From Solimonas sp047605265 (GTDB lineage: Bacteria; Pseudomonadota; Gammaproteobacteria; Nevskiales; Nevskiaceae): 28,205 nt of DNA. The notes below the pieces were generated by a model. The model was not told the origin of the DNA, did not search any database, and worked only from the letters and a program-made list of their open reading frames with translations. A program made the position numbers and the translations under genes. Of the stretch, positions 8,378 through 16,229 are shown piece by piece (within the stretch, counting starts at the first letter, position 1; the number at the start of each line of letters is the position of its first letter). The stretch is taken from the NCBI GenBank assembly GCA_047605265.1, contig JASGFY010000041.1:1-28205 (forward strand), read 5' to 3'.

Positions 8378-9286
8378 ATGGATCTCAGGCAGCTGCGCGT
8401 CTTCGTCACCATCGCCCGCCTCGGCAGCATCACGCGCGCCGCGGAAGCGGTGCATCTGACGCAATCGGCGCTGAGCCTGCAGCTCAAGAGCCTGCAGGAC
8501 GAGCTCGGTCTGCCGCTGTTCCGCCGTACGCCGCGCGGCATGGAGCTGCTGCCCGCCGGCGCGACGCTGCTGCCGCGCGCGCGGGCGGTGCTCGATGCGC
8601 TGGGCGATTTCGAAGGCGCGGCGGCGCAGCTCTCGCAGCAGATCGCCGGTCGCCTGCGGCTCGGCACCATTCTCGATTCGGATTTCCTGCGCCTCGGCGC
8701 CTTGCTCGGCCTGATGCTCGAGCGCCATCCGGCCCTGAGCACCGACGTCTCGCACGGCATTTCGGGCTGGGTGCTCGCGCAGGTGCTCGCCGGCGAACTC
8801 GACGTCGGGTTCTATCTCGGCGTGCCCGAAGACCGGCGCGTGCACGCGGCGGTGCTCACCTCGTTCCGTTACCGCGTCGCGGCGCCGCGCGCCTGGAAGG
8901 CGCGGGTCGCGCGCGCGGACTGGTCGGCGCTGGCGCGGCTGCCCTGGGTGTGGACGCCGCCGGAATCGGTGCACAACCGCCTGCTCGGCGCGCGTTTCGC
9001 CGAGCTCGGCGCGAGTCCGCGCATCGCCGCGCAGGTCGACGTGGAGCCGTCGATGCTCGATCTGGTGCGCGCCGGCGTCGGCCTGTCGCTGGTACGCGAA
9101 TCGATCGCCCGCCAGGAAAGCCGCGCCGGGCGCATCGCGCTGACGCCGCTGACGCTCGAGACCGAGCTCTCGCTCGTCTGCCTCGCGCGGCGCCGCGACG
9201 AGCCGGCGATCGCGGCGGTGTTCGCGCTCGCCGCAGAGATCTGGGGCCCTACTTTTTCGCCGCTGCCTTCTCGACCATCGCCTTGA
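8378..9286 (+). CDS. LysR-family transcriptional regulator
   Basis: This 302-residue regulator starts at ATG 8378, where the LysR N-terminus begins exactly ('MDLRQLRVFVTIARLGSIT'). The winged helix-turn-helix occupies residues 1-60, with 'RAAEAVHLTQSALSLQLKSL' and 'LGLPLFRRTPRGMELLPAG'. A LysR-substrate effector-binding domain follows from about residue 90 ('GRLRLGTILDSDFLRLG') to the end. Length is normal. It is divergent from mmsA across a 125-nt gap, the usual arrangement for a LysR regulator and its target. Its 3' end overlaps the convergent crotonase gene by 38 nt. Whether it also binds the shared palindromes is unknown; their shape (AACA-N4-TGTT) is not the classical T-N11-A LysR box. 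Confidence 0.9.
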   Translation: MDLRQLRVFVTIARLGSITRAAEAVHLTQSALSLQLKSLQDELGLPLFRRTPRGMELLPAGATLLPRARAVLDALGDFEGAAAQLSQQIAGRLRLGTILDSDFLRLGALLGLMLERHPALSTDVSHGISGWVLAQVLAGELDVGFYLGVPEDRRVHAAVLTSFRYRVAAPRAWKARVARADWSALARLPWVWTPPESVHNRLLGARFAELGASPRIAAQVDVEPSMLDLVRAGVGLSLVRESIARQESRAGRIALTPLTLETELSLVCLARRRDEPAIAAVFALAAEIWGPTFSPLPSRPSP

Positions 9287-10052
9287 CCGCGTTCTGATGG
9301 AAATCGGAGCGCACGCTCAGCGATTCGTAGGCGACGCCGGCGTCCATCACCGCGGTGGCGATGCGCTTGAGTTCGAGATTGGTCAGCACCTTGGTCCAGC
9401 GGATCGCCTTGATCGCGCCGCCGAGCAGCTTGTCGCAGAACGCATCGACGGCGGCGTCGAGTCCGGCGGCCGGCAGGCAGTGATTGACGAGGCCGATCTC
9501 GGCGGCCTTCGCCGCCGTCAGCAGTTCGCCGCTCAGCAGGAATTCCTTGGCGCGGCCGAGGCCGATGCGCTGCGCCCAGATCGCCGCGCCGCCGTCGCCG
9601 GCGACGAGGCCGATGCTGACGTGCGGGTCGCCGATCTTCGCGGTCTCGGCGGCGAAGATCACGTCGCAGAACAGCGCCAGCGTCGCGCCGAGGCCGACGG
9701 CGTGGCCGTTGAGGCGGCAGACCAGCGGCTTGTCGAGATCGAGGATGCCGGCGATCACGCGCTTGGCGCAGCGCGCCTCCTGGTCGAACAGTTCCGGGTT
9801 CGCGGCGCTCCGCGCGATGTGCGCGATGTCGCCGCCGGCCGAGAACGCGCGGCCGGCGCCGGTGATCACGACGACGTCCGAGTGCGCATCGGTGTGCGCG
9901 AACTGGAAGACCTCCGCCAGTTCCTCGTGCATCTCGTAGTTGCAGGCGTTGAGCAGTTCGGGGCGGTTCAGCGTGATCGTCAGGCGCCGGCCCTGGCGGC
10001 TCAGCAGCAGGGTCTTGAAGGCGGGCAGGGACGATGGCTCGGGTGGGTTCAT
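9249..10052 (-). CDS. Enoyl-CoA hydratase/isomerase (crotonase) family protein, atypical active site
   Basis: This 267-residue protein has the crotonase fold. The first oxyanion-hole element is 'GRAFSAGGD' (residues 67-75) and the second is 'GHAVGLGATLALFCD' (116-130). The two catalytic glutamates of classical hydratases (Glu144 and Glu164 of the rat enzyme) correspond here to Thr124 and His144, so simple enoyl-CoA hydration by the standard mechanism is doubtful. An Asp at 153 in 'GLVAGDGG' is characteristic of a distinct subgroup and could act as acid or base. Isomerase, hydrolase or lyase activity on a CoA thioester remains possible. The start has no clear ribosome site. It is divergent from the acyl-CoA dehydrogenase operon, with a shared palindrome in between. 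Confidence 0.86.
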   Translation of the reverse strand: MNPPEPSSLPAFKTLLLSRQGRRLTITLNRPELLNACNYEMHEELAEVFQFAHTDAHSDVVVITGAGRAFSAGGDIAHIARSAANPELFDQEARCAKRVIAGILDLDKPLVCRLNGHAVGLGATLALFCDVIFAAETAKIGDPHVSIGLVAGDGGAAIWAQRIGLGRAKEFLLSGELLTAAKAAEIGLVNHCLPAAGLDAAVDAFCDKLLGGAIKAIRWTKVLTNLELKRIATAVMDAGVAYESLSVRSDFHQNAVKAMVEKAAAKK

Positions 10053-10147
10053 GGGGGCTGGCCGGATTCGTTTTTGTGGGGTTCGCGCGCGGTCGCCACG
10101 GCTTGCGGCGCGGATTGGATCGCATCCGCCTTGCGGCGGCCGGAATT

Positions 10148-10165
10148 GTGAACAACGCTGTTGAT
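10148..10165. promoter_or_regulatory. Operator-like palindrome, site 2 of the shared motif
   Basis: Sequence GTGAACAACGCTGTTGAT. It has the exact AACA-N4-TGTT core with TGTTGAT on the right. It lies between the divergent crotonase gene (start 10052) and the acyl-CoA dehydrogenase operon (start 10340), so one bound regulator could control both. Confidence 0.65.
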
Positions 10166-10269
10166 ATCATATCCTCCACGCCCTGACGCGGCGCGCGCGG
10201 CGGCGTGAGACGCGCGCAGGCCGCGTACAGTGTGCGTTGCTTCATAACGATACAGAACCGGGAGGAGGA

Positions 10270-10329
10270 ATGCGCCTGCGCGCCGCTGCATGCATGGCCG
10301 CCGCCATCCGCGTTGCCGCCCCAGCCTGA
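10270..10329 (+). CDS. Possible 19-codon leader peptide upstream of the acyl-CoA dehydrogenase
   Basis: ATG 10270 is preceded by GGGAGGAGG, one of the strongest ribosome sites in the window, 1-2 nt before the start codon. The frame encodes MRLRAAACMAAAIRVAAPA and stops at 10327-10329, only 10 nt before the acyl-CoA dehydrogenase start, whose own ribosome site is weak. It could couple translation or act as a regulatory leader. The spacing from Shine-Dalgarno to ATG is shorter than ideal, so this is tentative. Confidence 0.3.
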   Translation: MRLRAAACMAAAIRVAAPA

Positions 10330-10339
10330 GACGACCCTG

Positions 10340-11476
10340 ATGGATTTCAACTGGACGCCCGAGCAGCTCGAATTCCGCGCGACCGTGCGCCGCTTCCTCG
10401 CCGGCCACCTGCCGGCGAACTGGGAAACGATCGCGCACGGTCCGGCGTCGGAAGTGCAGAGCGAGTTCGCCGACGTGTTCTGCCGCAAGCTCGCCGAGGC
10501 CGGCCTGCTCGTGCCGCACTGGCCGGCGCGCTGGGGCGGCCGCGACGCCGACGCCTGGACCGCGTTCATCCTCGCCGAGGAAATGTGGATGGCCGGCGAA
10601 CCGCGCGGCGGCCAGTACATGAACGTTAACTGGATCGGCCCGACGCTGATGAAGTACGGCTCGGAAGAACAGCAGCAGCGCTACGTCGTGCCGATGGCGC
10701 GCGGTGAGACGATCTGGTGCCAGGGCTTCTCCGAGCCCGAGGCCGGCTCCGACCTCGCCTCGCTGCGCACGCGCGCCGAGAAGGCCGGCACGAACTACCG
10801 CATCAACGGCCAGAAGATCTGGACCTCGTACGCTAGCTACGCCGACACCTGCTTCCTGCTGGCGCGCACCTCGCCCGGCAAAAACGGCATCTCGATCTTC
10901 CTCGTGCCGATGGACACGCCGGGCATCACCGTGCGGCAGATCCCGAGCGTGATCGGCGAGGGCGACATCCACGAAGTGTTCTTCGACGACGTCGAGGTGC
11001 CGGAGACGGCGATGCTCGGCGGCGAAGGCCAGGGCTGGGACGTCATCCGCACCGCGCTGTCGCTGGAACGCGTCGGCATTCCGCGCTTCGCGCTCGCCTC
11101 CACGATGCTGAGCCGCGCCGTCGGCTGCCTGAAGAAGGCCGGCCGCTTCGCGGGCAGCGCGGTCGAGCAGGCCGCGCGCGCGCAGGCCGCCTGCGAAGCC
11201 TCGCGCCTCTACAGCTACAGCATCATCGACCAGCGCGTGCGCGGCATCATCGCCGGCCCCGAGGCCAGCGCCGGCCGCTTCGCGACGGTCAACGCCGAGC
11301 GCCTGGTCGGCGAGTTCGTCGTCGAGCACTGCCCCGAGGCGCTGGCCGGCGGCGAGCCGATGCTGCTCGCGCATCACCAGCGCGCGATCGTCGCCGGCAT
11401 CGCCTCCGGCGCCGCCGAGATCCAGCTCAACATCGTCGCCACCGAACTGCTCAAGCTGCCGAGGGAGCCGCGCTGA
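10340..11476 (+). CDS. Acyl-CoA dehydrogenase, catalytic subunit of a two-subunit enzyme
   Basis: This 378-residue FAD enzyme starts at ATG 10340, where the family N-terminus begins ('MDFNWTPEQLEFRATVRRFL'). The middle-domain FAD signature is 'CQGFSEPEAGSDLASLRTRA', followed by 'GQKIWTSYA'. The sequence 'ALSLERVG' contains Glu243, at the position of the catalytic base in isovaleryl- and long-chain-type acyl-CoA dehydrogenases. The next gene, overlapping by 1 nt (TGATG), encodes a shorter acyl-CoA dehydrogenase-like partner. Adjacent unequal pairs of this kind form alpha2-beta2 enzymes in actinobacterial steroid side-chain degradation (the ChsE complexes), acting on bulky acyl-CoAs. A similar bulky CoA thioester substrate is inferred here. 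Confidence 0.9.
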   Translation: MDFNWTPEQLEFRATVRRFLAGHLPANWETIAHGPASEVQSEFADVFCRKLAEAGLLVPHWPARWGGRDADAWTAFILAEEMWMAGEPRGGQYMNVNWIGPTLMKYGSEEQQQRYVVPMARGETIWCQGFSEPEAGSDLASLRTRAEKAGTNYRINGQKIWTSYASYADTCFLLARTSPGKNGISIFLVPMDTPGITVRQIPSVIGEGDIHEVFFDDVEVPETAMLGGEGQGWDVIRTALSLERVGIPRFALASTMLSRAVGCLKKAGRFAGSAVEQAARAQAACEASRLYSYSIIDQRVRGIIAGPEASAGRFATVNAERLVGEFVVEHCPEALAGGEPMLLAHHQRAIVAGIASGAAEIQLNIVATELLKLPREPR

Positions 11477-12384
11477 TGGATTTCACGCTCACTGCCGACC
11501 AGAACGCGCTGGTCGATGCCATCGACCGCATCGCCGCGCCGTTCGACGCCAAGCCGATCGAGTTCCACGGCTTCGCGCTCGCCGGCGACGCGCTCGAGCG
11601 CGAGCTCACCGATGGCGAATACTTCGACGTCGCGCAGATTCCGGAATTCGGCGCGCTGACTGCGGCGCTCGCCGTCGAGCGCCTCGCGCGCTGCGCGTGC
11701 GCCGCCGAGACCGCGCTGTCGATGCTCGTGCGCCCGCAGCTGCCCGGCGACTGGCCGCGGCCGCTGGCGATCGTCGAGAACGGCCGCCCCGGACGTTTCG
11801 TCGCGCAGGCCAGAACCCTGATCGTCATCGACGGCGATGCGGCGAGCCTCGCGCGGCCGCAGGCCGGCGACGTCGAGACGGTGGAATCGATCTTCGCGTA
11901 TCCGATGGGCCGGCTGGTCGGCAAACCCGCCTTGACGGAGCTGTCCGATGCCGAGGCCGCCAGCGTGCGCAAGTGGATCCGCGTCGCGCTCGCCGCCGAG
12001 GCGGTCGGCCTGATCCAGGCGGCGATCGATTCGACCGTCGAGCACCTCTCGGTGCGCAAGCAGTTCGGCCGGCCGATCGGCACCTTCCAGGCGCTGCGTC
12101 ACCGCATGGCCGAGTGCGCGGTGCTCGCCGGCGGCGTGCGCCACCTGATGCGCCGGGCGGCGTGGAGCGGCGACGACGGCGATGCCGCGCTCGCCGCCTT
12201 CCACGCGCAGGACAGCGCGACGCGCGTCTGCTACGAGGTGCACCAGATGCTCGGCGCGATGGGCATGACGCTCGAGCATCCGCTGCACCTGTGGACTTAT
12301 CGCCTCAAGGCCCTGCTGGCGGAGCTCGGCGGCCGTGGCGGACAGGCGCAGGCGGTCGCGCAGCACGTGTTCGCCGCCGCCTGA
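11476..12384 (+). CDS. Acyl-CoA dehydrogenase-like partner subunit, shortened
   Basis: This 302-residue protein is about 80 residues shorter than a full acyl-CoA dehydrogenase. It opens 'MDFTLTADQNALVDAID'. The N-terminal and middle domains are reduced, with no recognisable FAD signature in the middle domain. The C-terminal helical domain keeps 'RKQFGRPIGTFQALRHRMAE' (Arg and Phe normally contacting FAD) and 'QMLGAMGMTLEHPLHLWTYR'. The usual C-terminal catalytic Glu position ('YEG') is not preserved, so catalysis probably depends on Glu243 of the first subunit, with this chain completing the FAD site. The 1-nt overlap with the preceding gene implies equimolar translation. Confidence 0.87.
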   Translation: MDFTLTADQNALVDAIDRIAAPFDAKPIEFHGFALAGDALERELTDGEYFDVAQIPEFGALTAALAVERLARCACAAETALSMLVRPQLPGDWPRPLAIVENGRPGRFVAQARTLIVIDGDAASLARPQAGDVETVESIFAYPMGRLVGKPALTELSDAEAASVRKWIRVALAAEAVGLIQAAIDSTVEHLSVRKQFGRPIGTFQALRHRMAECAVLAGGVRHLMRRAAWSGDDGDAALAAFHAQDSATRVCYEVHQMLGAMGMTLEHPLHLWTYRLKALLAELGGRGGQAQAVAQHVFAAA

Positions 12385-12424
12385 TTCCACATCTTTCCCG
12401 CATCGCCATTTCCGGAGAGTCCGC

Positions 12425-13123
12425 ATGAGCTTCAAGGACAAGGTCGTCATCGTCACCGGCGCCGCCGGCAATCTCGGTCGCGCGGTCGCGCAGCGCTTCG
12501 CCGCGCAGGGCGCGAAGTTGGCGCTGATCGATGTCGACGGCGCGCGTCTGGCGCAGGTGCACGGCGCCGATTCCGACACGCAGCTGCTCGCCGCCGCCGA
12601 TCTGCGCAAGACCGACAGCGCCGCCGCCGCCGTGCAGAAGGTGCTGGACCGCTGGGGCCGCGTCGACGTGCTCGCCAACATCGCCGGCGGCTTCCGCATG
12701 GGCGAGCAGGTGCATGAGGCCAGCGACGAGACCTGGCAGCTGCTGTTCGATCTCAACGTGCGCACGCTGCTGAGCATGAGCCGCGCCGTGGTACCGGTGA
12801 TGCTCGCGGCCGGCGGCGGCCGCGTCGTCAACGTCGGCGCCAACGGCGCGCTGCGCGGCGGCGCGCTGATGGGCGCCTACGCGGCGACCAAGTCGAGCGT
12901 GATCCGCCTCACCGAATCGATGGCGGCCGAGCTCGGCAGGCAGGGCATCAACGTCAACTGTGTGCTGCCGACGATCATCGACACGCCGGAGAACCGCGCG
13001 GCGATGCCGGGCGCCGACACCGCGGCCTGGGTCGAGCCGGCGGCGCTCGCCGACGTCGTCGCCTTCCTCGCCGGCGACGGCGCGCGCGCGATCAACGGCG
13101 CTTCGCTGCCGGTTGGCAGCTGA
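12425..13123 (+). CDS. SDR oxidoreductase lacking the canonical active-site Ser
   Basis: This 232-residue short-chain dehydrogenase starts at ATG 12425 with GGAGAG upstream. The cofactor motif is 'TGAAGNLG' (residues 11-18), followed by 'DVLANIAGG'. The catalytic Tyr152 and Lys156 are in 'YAATK'. The Ser normally 13 residues before Tyr is Ala139 ('VGANGALRGG'), a form I believe recurs in one SDR subgroup. The C-terminus 'AINGASLPVGS' is the usual SDR ending. It follows the acyl-CoA dehydrogenase pair by 40 nt and may oxidise a 3-hydroxyacyl-CoA or a ring hydroxyl. It is convergent with the flavin reductase gene, separated by 16 nt. Confidence 0.86.
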   Translation: MSFKDKVVIVTGAAGNLGRAVAQRFAAQGAKLALIDVDGARLAQVHGADSDTQLLAAADLRKTDSAAAAVQKVLDRWGRVDVLANIAGGFRMGEQVHEASDETWQLLFDLNVRTLLSMSRAVVPVMLAAGGGRVVNVGANGALRGGALMGAYAATKSSVIRLTESMAAELGRQGINVNCVLPTIIDTPENRAAMPGADTAAWVEPAALADVVAFLAGDGARAINGASLPVGS

Positions 13124-13139
13124 GCCGCGCGCGCGGCGT

Positions 13140-14093
13140 TCACGTCGCCGGGGCCGTCGGGTCGGTCGCCGCGATCACGCGGTCGAGGAACTGCCGCAGC
13201 AGCCGCACCTCGCTCGGGTCGAAGCTGTTCTCGGCGTCGTCGCTCGCCGCCTTGGCGGCCGCCATCAGCTCGACGACGGTGCGCTGTCCCGCGGCGGTCA
13301 GCGTCAGCTTTGGATCGGCATCGTCGCTCGCCGTCGCCAGGCCGAGCAGCACGAGCTGCCGCGCGCAGAGGTCGGTGACGCCGACGCCGGTGTACGACGC
13401 CAGGCCGTCGAGCTCGGACAGCGTGCGGCCGTCGCGCACGCCGAGCATGCTCAGCGCGAAATAGGCCGATGTGCCGAGCCGGCGGCGTTCGAGCTCAGGC
13501 TGCAGGCGCGCGAAGATCTGATGGTAGGCGCGGCCGAGCTGGTAGATCAGGAAGTCCGGCGCGATCGCGCCGGGCTCCGCCGCGTCGCCGGCGGGGGGCG
13601 CGTCGTCCGCCTTCGGCAGCGCGTAGGCGAAGCGCCCGCCCTTGAACACCAGCGGGTCGTGTCCGCCGTGCTCGAATTCGAGCACTTCACCGACCAGGAT
13701 CACGTGATCGCCGCCGTCGTGGCGGAAGGCCATGCGGCACTGGAAGCGCGCCGAGCAGCCTTCGAGCAGCGGGATGCCGTCGGGTCCGCGGCCGAGCCGC
13801 AGGCCGGCGAAGCGATCGACGCCGCGCTTCGCGAAGCGGCTGGCGAGCTGGTCCTGATCGCTGGCCAGGATGTGCACGGCGAAGTGCCGCGCGTTCATGA
13901 AGGCCTCGAAGCTCGCCGACGAGCGCGCGATGCTCCACAGTACCATCGGCGGGTCGAGCGACACCGAGTTGAAGCTATTGGCCGTCATGCCGACGTCGCG
14001 GCCGTCCGCGTCGACCGCGGTGACGATCGTGACGCCGGTGGTGAAGCTGCCCAGCGCCTGGCGAAATGCTCCGGCCTCGATGTTGCCCGACAT
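13140..14093 (-). CDS. Flavin reductase fused to a C-terminal MarR-like winged-helix domain
   Basis: In this 317-residue protein, residues 1 to about 165 form an FMN-binding split-barrel flavin reductase domain of the HpaC type: 'FRQALGSFTTGVTIVTA', 'GMTANSFNSVSLDPPMVLWSI', and 'CRMAFRHDGGDHVILVGEV'. Residues from about 180 to the end are helical and MarR-like ('YFALSMLGVRDGRTLSELD', 'LVLLGLATASDDADPKLTLTAAG'). The same architecture is known in the C1 reductase of Acinetobacter baumannii 4-hydroxyphenylacetate hydroxylase, where the MarR-like domain senses the substrate and controls flavin reduction. It would supply reduced flavin to a monooxygenase, but no flavin monooxygenase lies in the window. 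GGAG precedes ATG 14093. Confidence 0.86.
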   Translation of the reverse strand: MSGNIEAGAFRQALGSFTTGVTIVTAVDADGRDVGMTANSFNSVSLDPPMVLWSIARSSASFEAFMNARHFAVHILASDQDQLASRFAKRGVDRFAGLRLGRGPDGIPLLEGCSARFQCRMAFRHDGGDHVILVGEVLEFEHGGHDPLVFKGGRFAYALPKADDAPPAGDAAEPGAIAPDFLIYQLGRAYHQIFARLQPELERRRLGTSAYFALSMLGVRDGRTLSELDGLASYTGVGVTDLCARQLVLLGLATASDDADPKLTLTAAGQRTVVELMAAAKAASDDAENSFDPSEVRLLRQFLDRVIAATDPTAPAT

Positions 14094-14190
14094 GAAAAGC
14101 TCCGCTTGCCGCTCGTGTGGATCCGCGATCCGCGCATTGTAGGCAGCGCGGCGGCCCGCGGGGACGCGCCGTTGCCGCGCGGGTGCGTCC

Positions 14191-15084
14191 TCAGGCGTCC
14201 AGCGCGACCCCGGCGCGCGCGGCGAGCGCCGCGCTTTCCTGCCAGAGCCGTTCGGCGGCGGCGGCGTCGAGCCCCGGCGCGGCGGCGGCCAGCGGCCGGC
14301 ACTCGTAGTAGTAGCCGCCGCTGCTGCGGCCCGGCTCGTCGGCCGTCGCCATGTAGACCAGCGTCCGCGCCGCCTCGTCGGAGCTGACGGCGACCTTGTC
14401 CTGCGTCGCCATGTAGCGCTGCATCGCGTCGTCGGCGTGGCTGACGAAATTGCTGTCGAGCACCACGCCCGGCTCCATCGCGTGCGCGACGATGCCGTCG
14501 CCGGCCAGGCGCCGCGCCAGCTCGCGCGTGAACAGCACGTTGGCGAGCTTGGCGCTGGTGTACGCGCCGCCGGTCGTGAAGCTGCGCACGCGCTGCAGGT
14601 CGTCCCAGTCCATGCCGGGGCAGTAGCGATGGCCGGCCGACGAGGTCGCGAGGATGCGCACGCTGCCCGGCGGCGCCGTCTCCGCGGTCCGCCGCAGCAG
14701 CGGCAGCAGGCGGTTGGTCAGCACGAACGGCCCGAGATGGTTGCCGGCGAAGGTCGCCTCGTTGCCTTCGGCCGTCATCGCCATCCGGCTGCCGACGCCG
14801 CCGGCGTTGTTGATCAGCACGTCGATGCGGTCGGTGCGCGCGGCGATGTCGTCGGCGGCGCGCGCCGCGCCGACGAGCAGCGACAGGTCGGCGCGAATCA
14901 TCTCGACCTGCGCGCCGGGCGCGGCGGCGCGCAGCTCGGCTTCGGCGGCTGCGCAGCGCCCGGCGTCGCGGCCGACGCCGATCACACGCCAGCCCTGCTG
15001 CGCGAGCGCCCTGGCGGCGGATTTGCCGATGCCGGAACTGGCGCCGGTGACGACGGCGACGCGCGCCTGTTGCGCGGGGTTCAT
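14191..15084 (-). CDS. SDR oxidoreductase, retinol-dehydrogenase-like
   Basis: This 297-residue short-chain dehydrogenase has an extended loop before the active-site Tyr. Start ATG 15084 has GAGGAGG upstream. The motifs are 'VVTGASSGIGKS' near residue 11, 'DVLINNAGG', 'LATSSAGHR', a loop of about 20 residues, then 'YTSAK' with the catalytic Tyr and Lys. The spacing and the 'NHLGPFVLTNRLLPLL' segment fit the WWOX/retinol dehydrogenase-like SDR branch, which acts on lipophilic alcohols or carbonyls. It is divergent from the MDR oxidoreductase across a 121-nt gap holding one of the shared palindromes, next to a TACACT -10-like element for this gene (15145 to 15140). Confidence 0.87.
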   Translation of the reverse strand: MNPAQQARVAVVTGASSGIGKSAARALAQQGWRVIGVGRDAGRCAAAEAELRAAAPGAQVEMIRADLSLLVGAARAADDIAARTDRIDVLINNAGGVGSRMAMTAEGNEATFAGNHLGPFVLTNRLLPLLRRTAETAPPGSVRILATSSAGHRYCPGMDWDDLQRVRSFTTGGAYTSAKLANVLFTRELARRLAGDGIVAHAMEPGVVLDSNFVSHADDAMQRYMATQDKVAVSSDEAARTLVYMATADEPGRSSGGYYYECRPLAAAAPGLDAAAAERLWQESAALAARAGVALDA

Positions 15085-15140
15085 GGGGCCTCCTCGGTTT
15101 TGTTCTCGATGCGCACCTGCACGGCGCGTACCGAGAAGAA

Positions 15141-15158
15141 GTGTACAGTTCTGTTGAT
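15141..15158. promoter_or_regulatory. Operator-like palindrome, site 4 of the shared motif
   Basis: Sequence GTGTACAGTTCTGTTGAT: GTACA-GTTC-TGTTG, 7 of 8 core positions, with a perfect TGTTGAT right half. It lies between the divergent SDR (start 15084) and MDR (start 15206) genes and overlaps a minus-strand TACACT hexamer, a position suited to repression. Confidence 0.55.
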
Positions 15159-15205
15159 TTGATGTGCGTGCGCCGCCGCGCCGCACGTCGCGAACGAGGA
15201 GCACC

Positions 15206-16225
15206 ATGCAAACGACAACGATGAAGGCGTGGAGCTGGCAACGCTTCGGCACGCTCGACGGTCTGCAGCGGCAGACGCGGCCGCGACCGCGGCCGGGCCC
15301 CGGCGAGGTCCTGCTGCGCGTGCGCGCGAACTCGCTGAACCAGCGCGATCTGATGGCGGCGCGCGGCACGCTGCCGCGCAACGGCGCGCCGGACGTCGTG
15401 CCGCTGTGCGACGGCGCCGGCGAAATCGTCGCCATCGGCGACGGCGTGCGCGGCGTCGCGGTCGGCGACCGCGTCATCGGCACGTTCTTACAGCGCTGGC
15501 TGGCGGGCCCGCTGCGTCCCGAGCACACCGGGATGACGCCCGGCAGCGACGTCGACGGACTGCTGCGCGAGTACGCGGTGCTGCCGGAGACCGGCGTGCT
15601 GCGCATTCCGGCGCATCTGGATTTCGCCGAAGCGGCGACCCTGCCGTGCGCCGCGGTCACCGCGTGGTCGGCGCTGTTCGTGAAGGGCGGCCTGCAGCCG
15701 GGCGAGACGGTGCTGACGCTCGGCAGCGGCAGCGTCTCGCTGTTCGCGCTGCAGTTCGCGAAAGCCGCCGGCGCGCGCGTGATCGTCACCACCTCGAACC
15801 CGGCGCGCGGCGAGCGCCTGCGCGCGCTCGGCGCCGACGCCGTCGTCGATTACCGCGACGACGACTGGCCGCAGCGGGTGCGCGCGCTCGGCGGCGCCGA
15901 CGTCGTCGTCGAGAACGGCGGCGGCGCGACCTACGTGAAATCGCTGGCCGCCGCCAACTGGCACGCGCGCGTCGCGATCGTCGGCCTGATCACCGGCTTC
16001 CACGACCCGGGCGGCAGCCTGATGCCGATCCTGATGAACGACCTGACGATCCGCGCCGTGCAGGTCGGCAGCCGCGCCGACACCGAGGCGATGCTGCGCT
16101 TCATCGACGTCCGCCGGCTGCGTCCGCTGATCGACCGCCGCTACCCGTTCGACGAAGCGCGCGCGGCGTACGAACGGCTGGCCAGCGGCGAGGCCTTCGG
16201 CAAGGTCGTCATCGAGCACGTGTAG
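15206..16225 (+). CDS. MDR-family NAD(P)-dependent alcohol dehydrogenase / quinone oxidoreductase
   Basis: This 339-residue medium-chain dehydrogenase/reductase starts at ATG 15206 with GAGGAG upstream. The N-terminal GroES-like domain reads 'GEVLLRVRANSLNQRDLMAARG' and 'VVPLCDGAGEIVAIGDGV', without the Cys-x-x ligands of the catalytic zinc, so it belongs to the zinc-independent, quinone-reductase-like branch. The nucleotide-binding motif is 'TLGSGSVSLFALQFAKAAGARVIVTTS', and the C-terminus reads 'YPFDEARAAYERLASGEAFGKVVI'. Family members reduce or oxidise enones, quinones or alcohols with NAD(P)H. It is divergent from the SDR at 14191. Downstream lies a stretch of gene remnants. Confidence 0.88.
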   Translation: MQTTTMKAWSWQRFGTLDGLQRQTRPRPRPGPGEVLLRVRANSLNQRDLMAARGTLPRNGAPDVVPLCDGAGEIVAIGDGVRGVAVGDRVIGTFLQRWLAGPLRPEHTGMTPGSDVDGLLREYAVLPETGVLRIPAHLDFAEAATLPCAAVTAWSALFVKGGLQPGETVLTLGSGSVSLFALQFAKAAGARVIVTTSNPARGERLRALGADAVVDYRDDDWPQRVRALGGADVVVENGGGATYVKSLAAANWHARVAIVGLITGFHDPGGSLMPILMNDLTIRAVQVGSRADTEAMLRFIDVRRLRPLIDRRYPFDEARAAYERLASGEAFGKVVIEHV

Positions 16226-16229
16226 CGAC

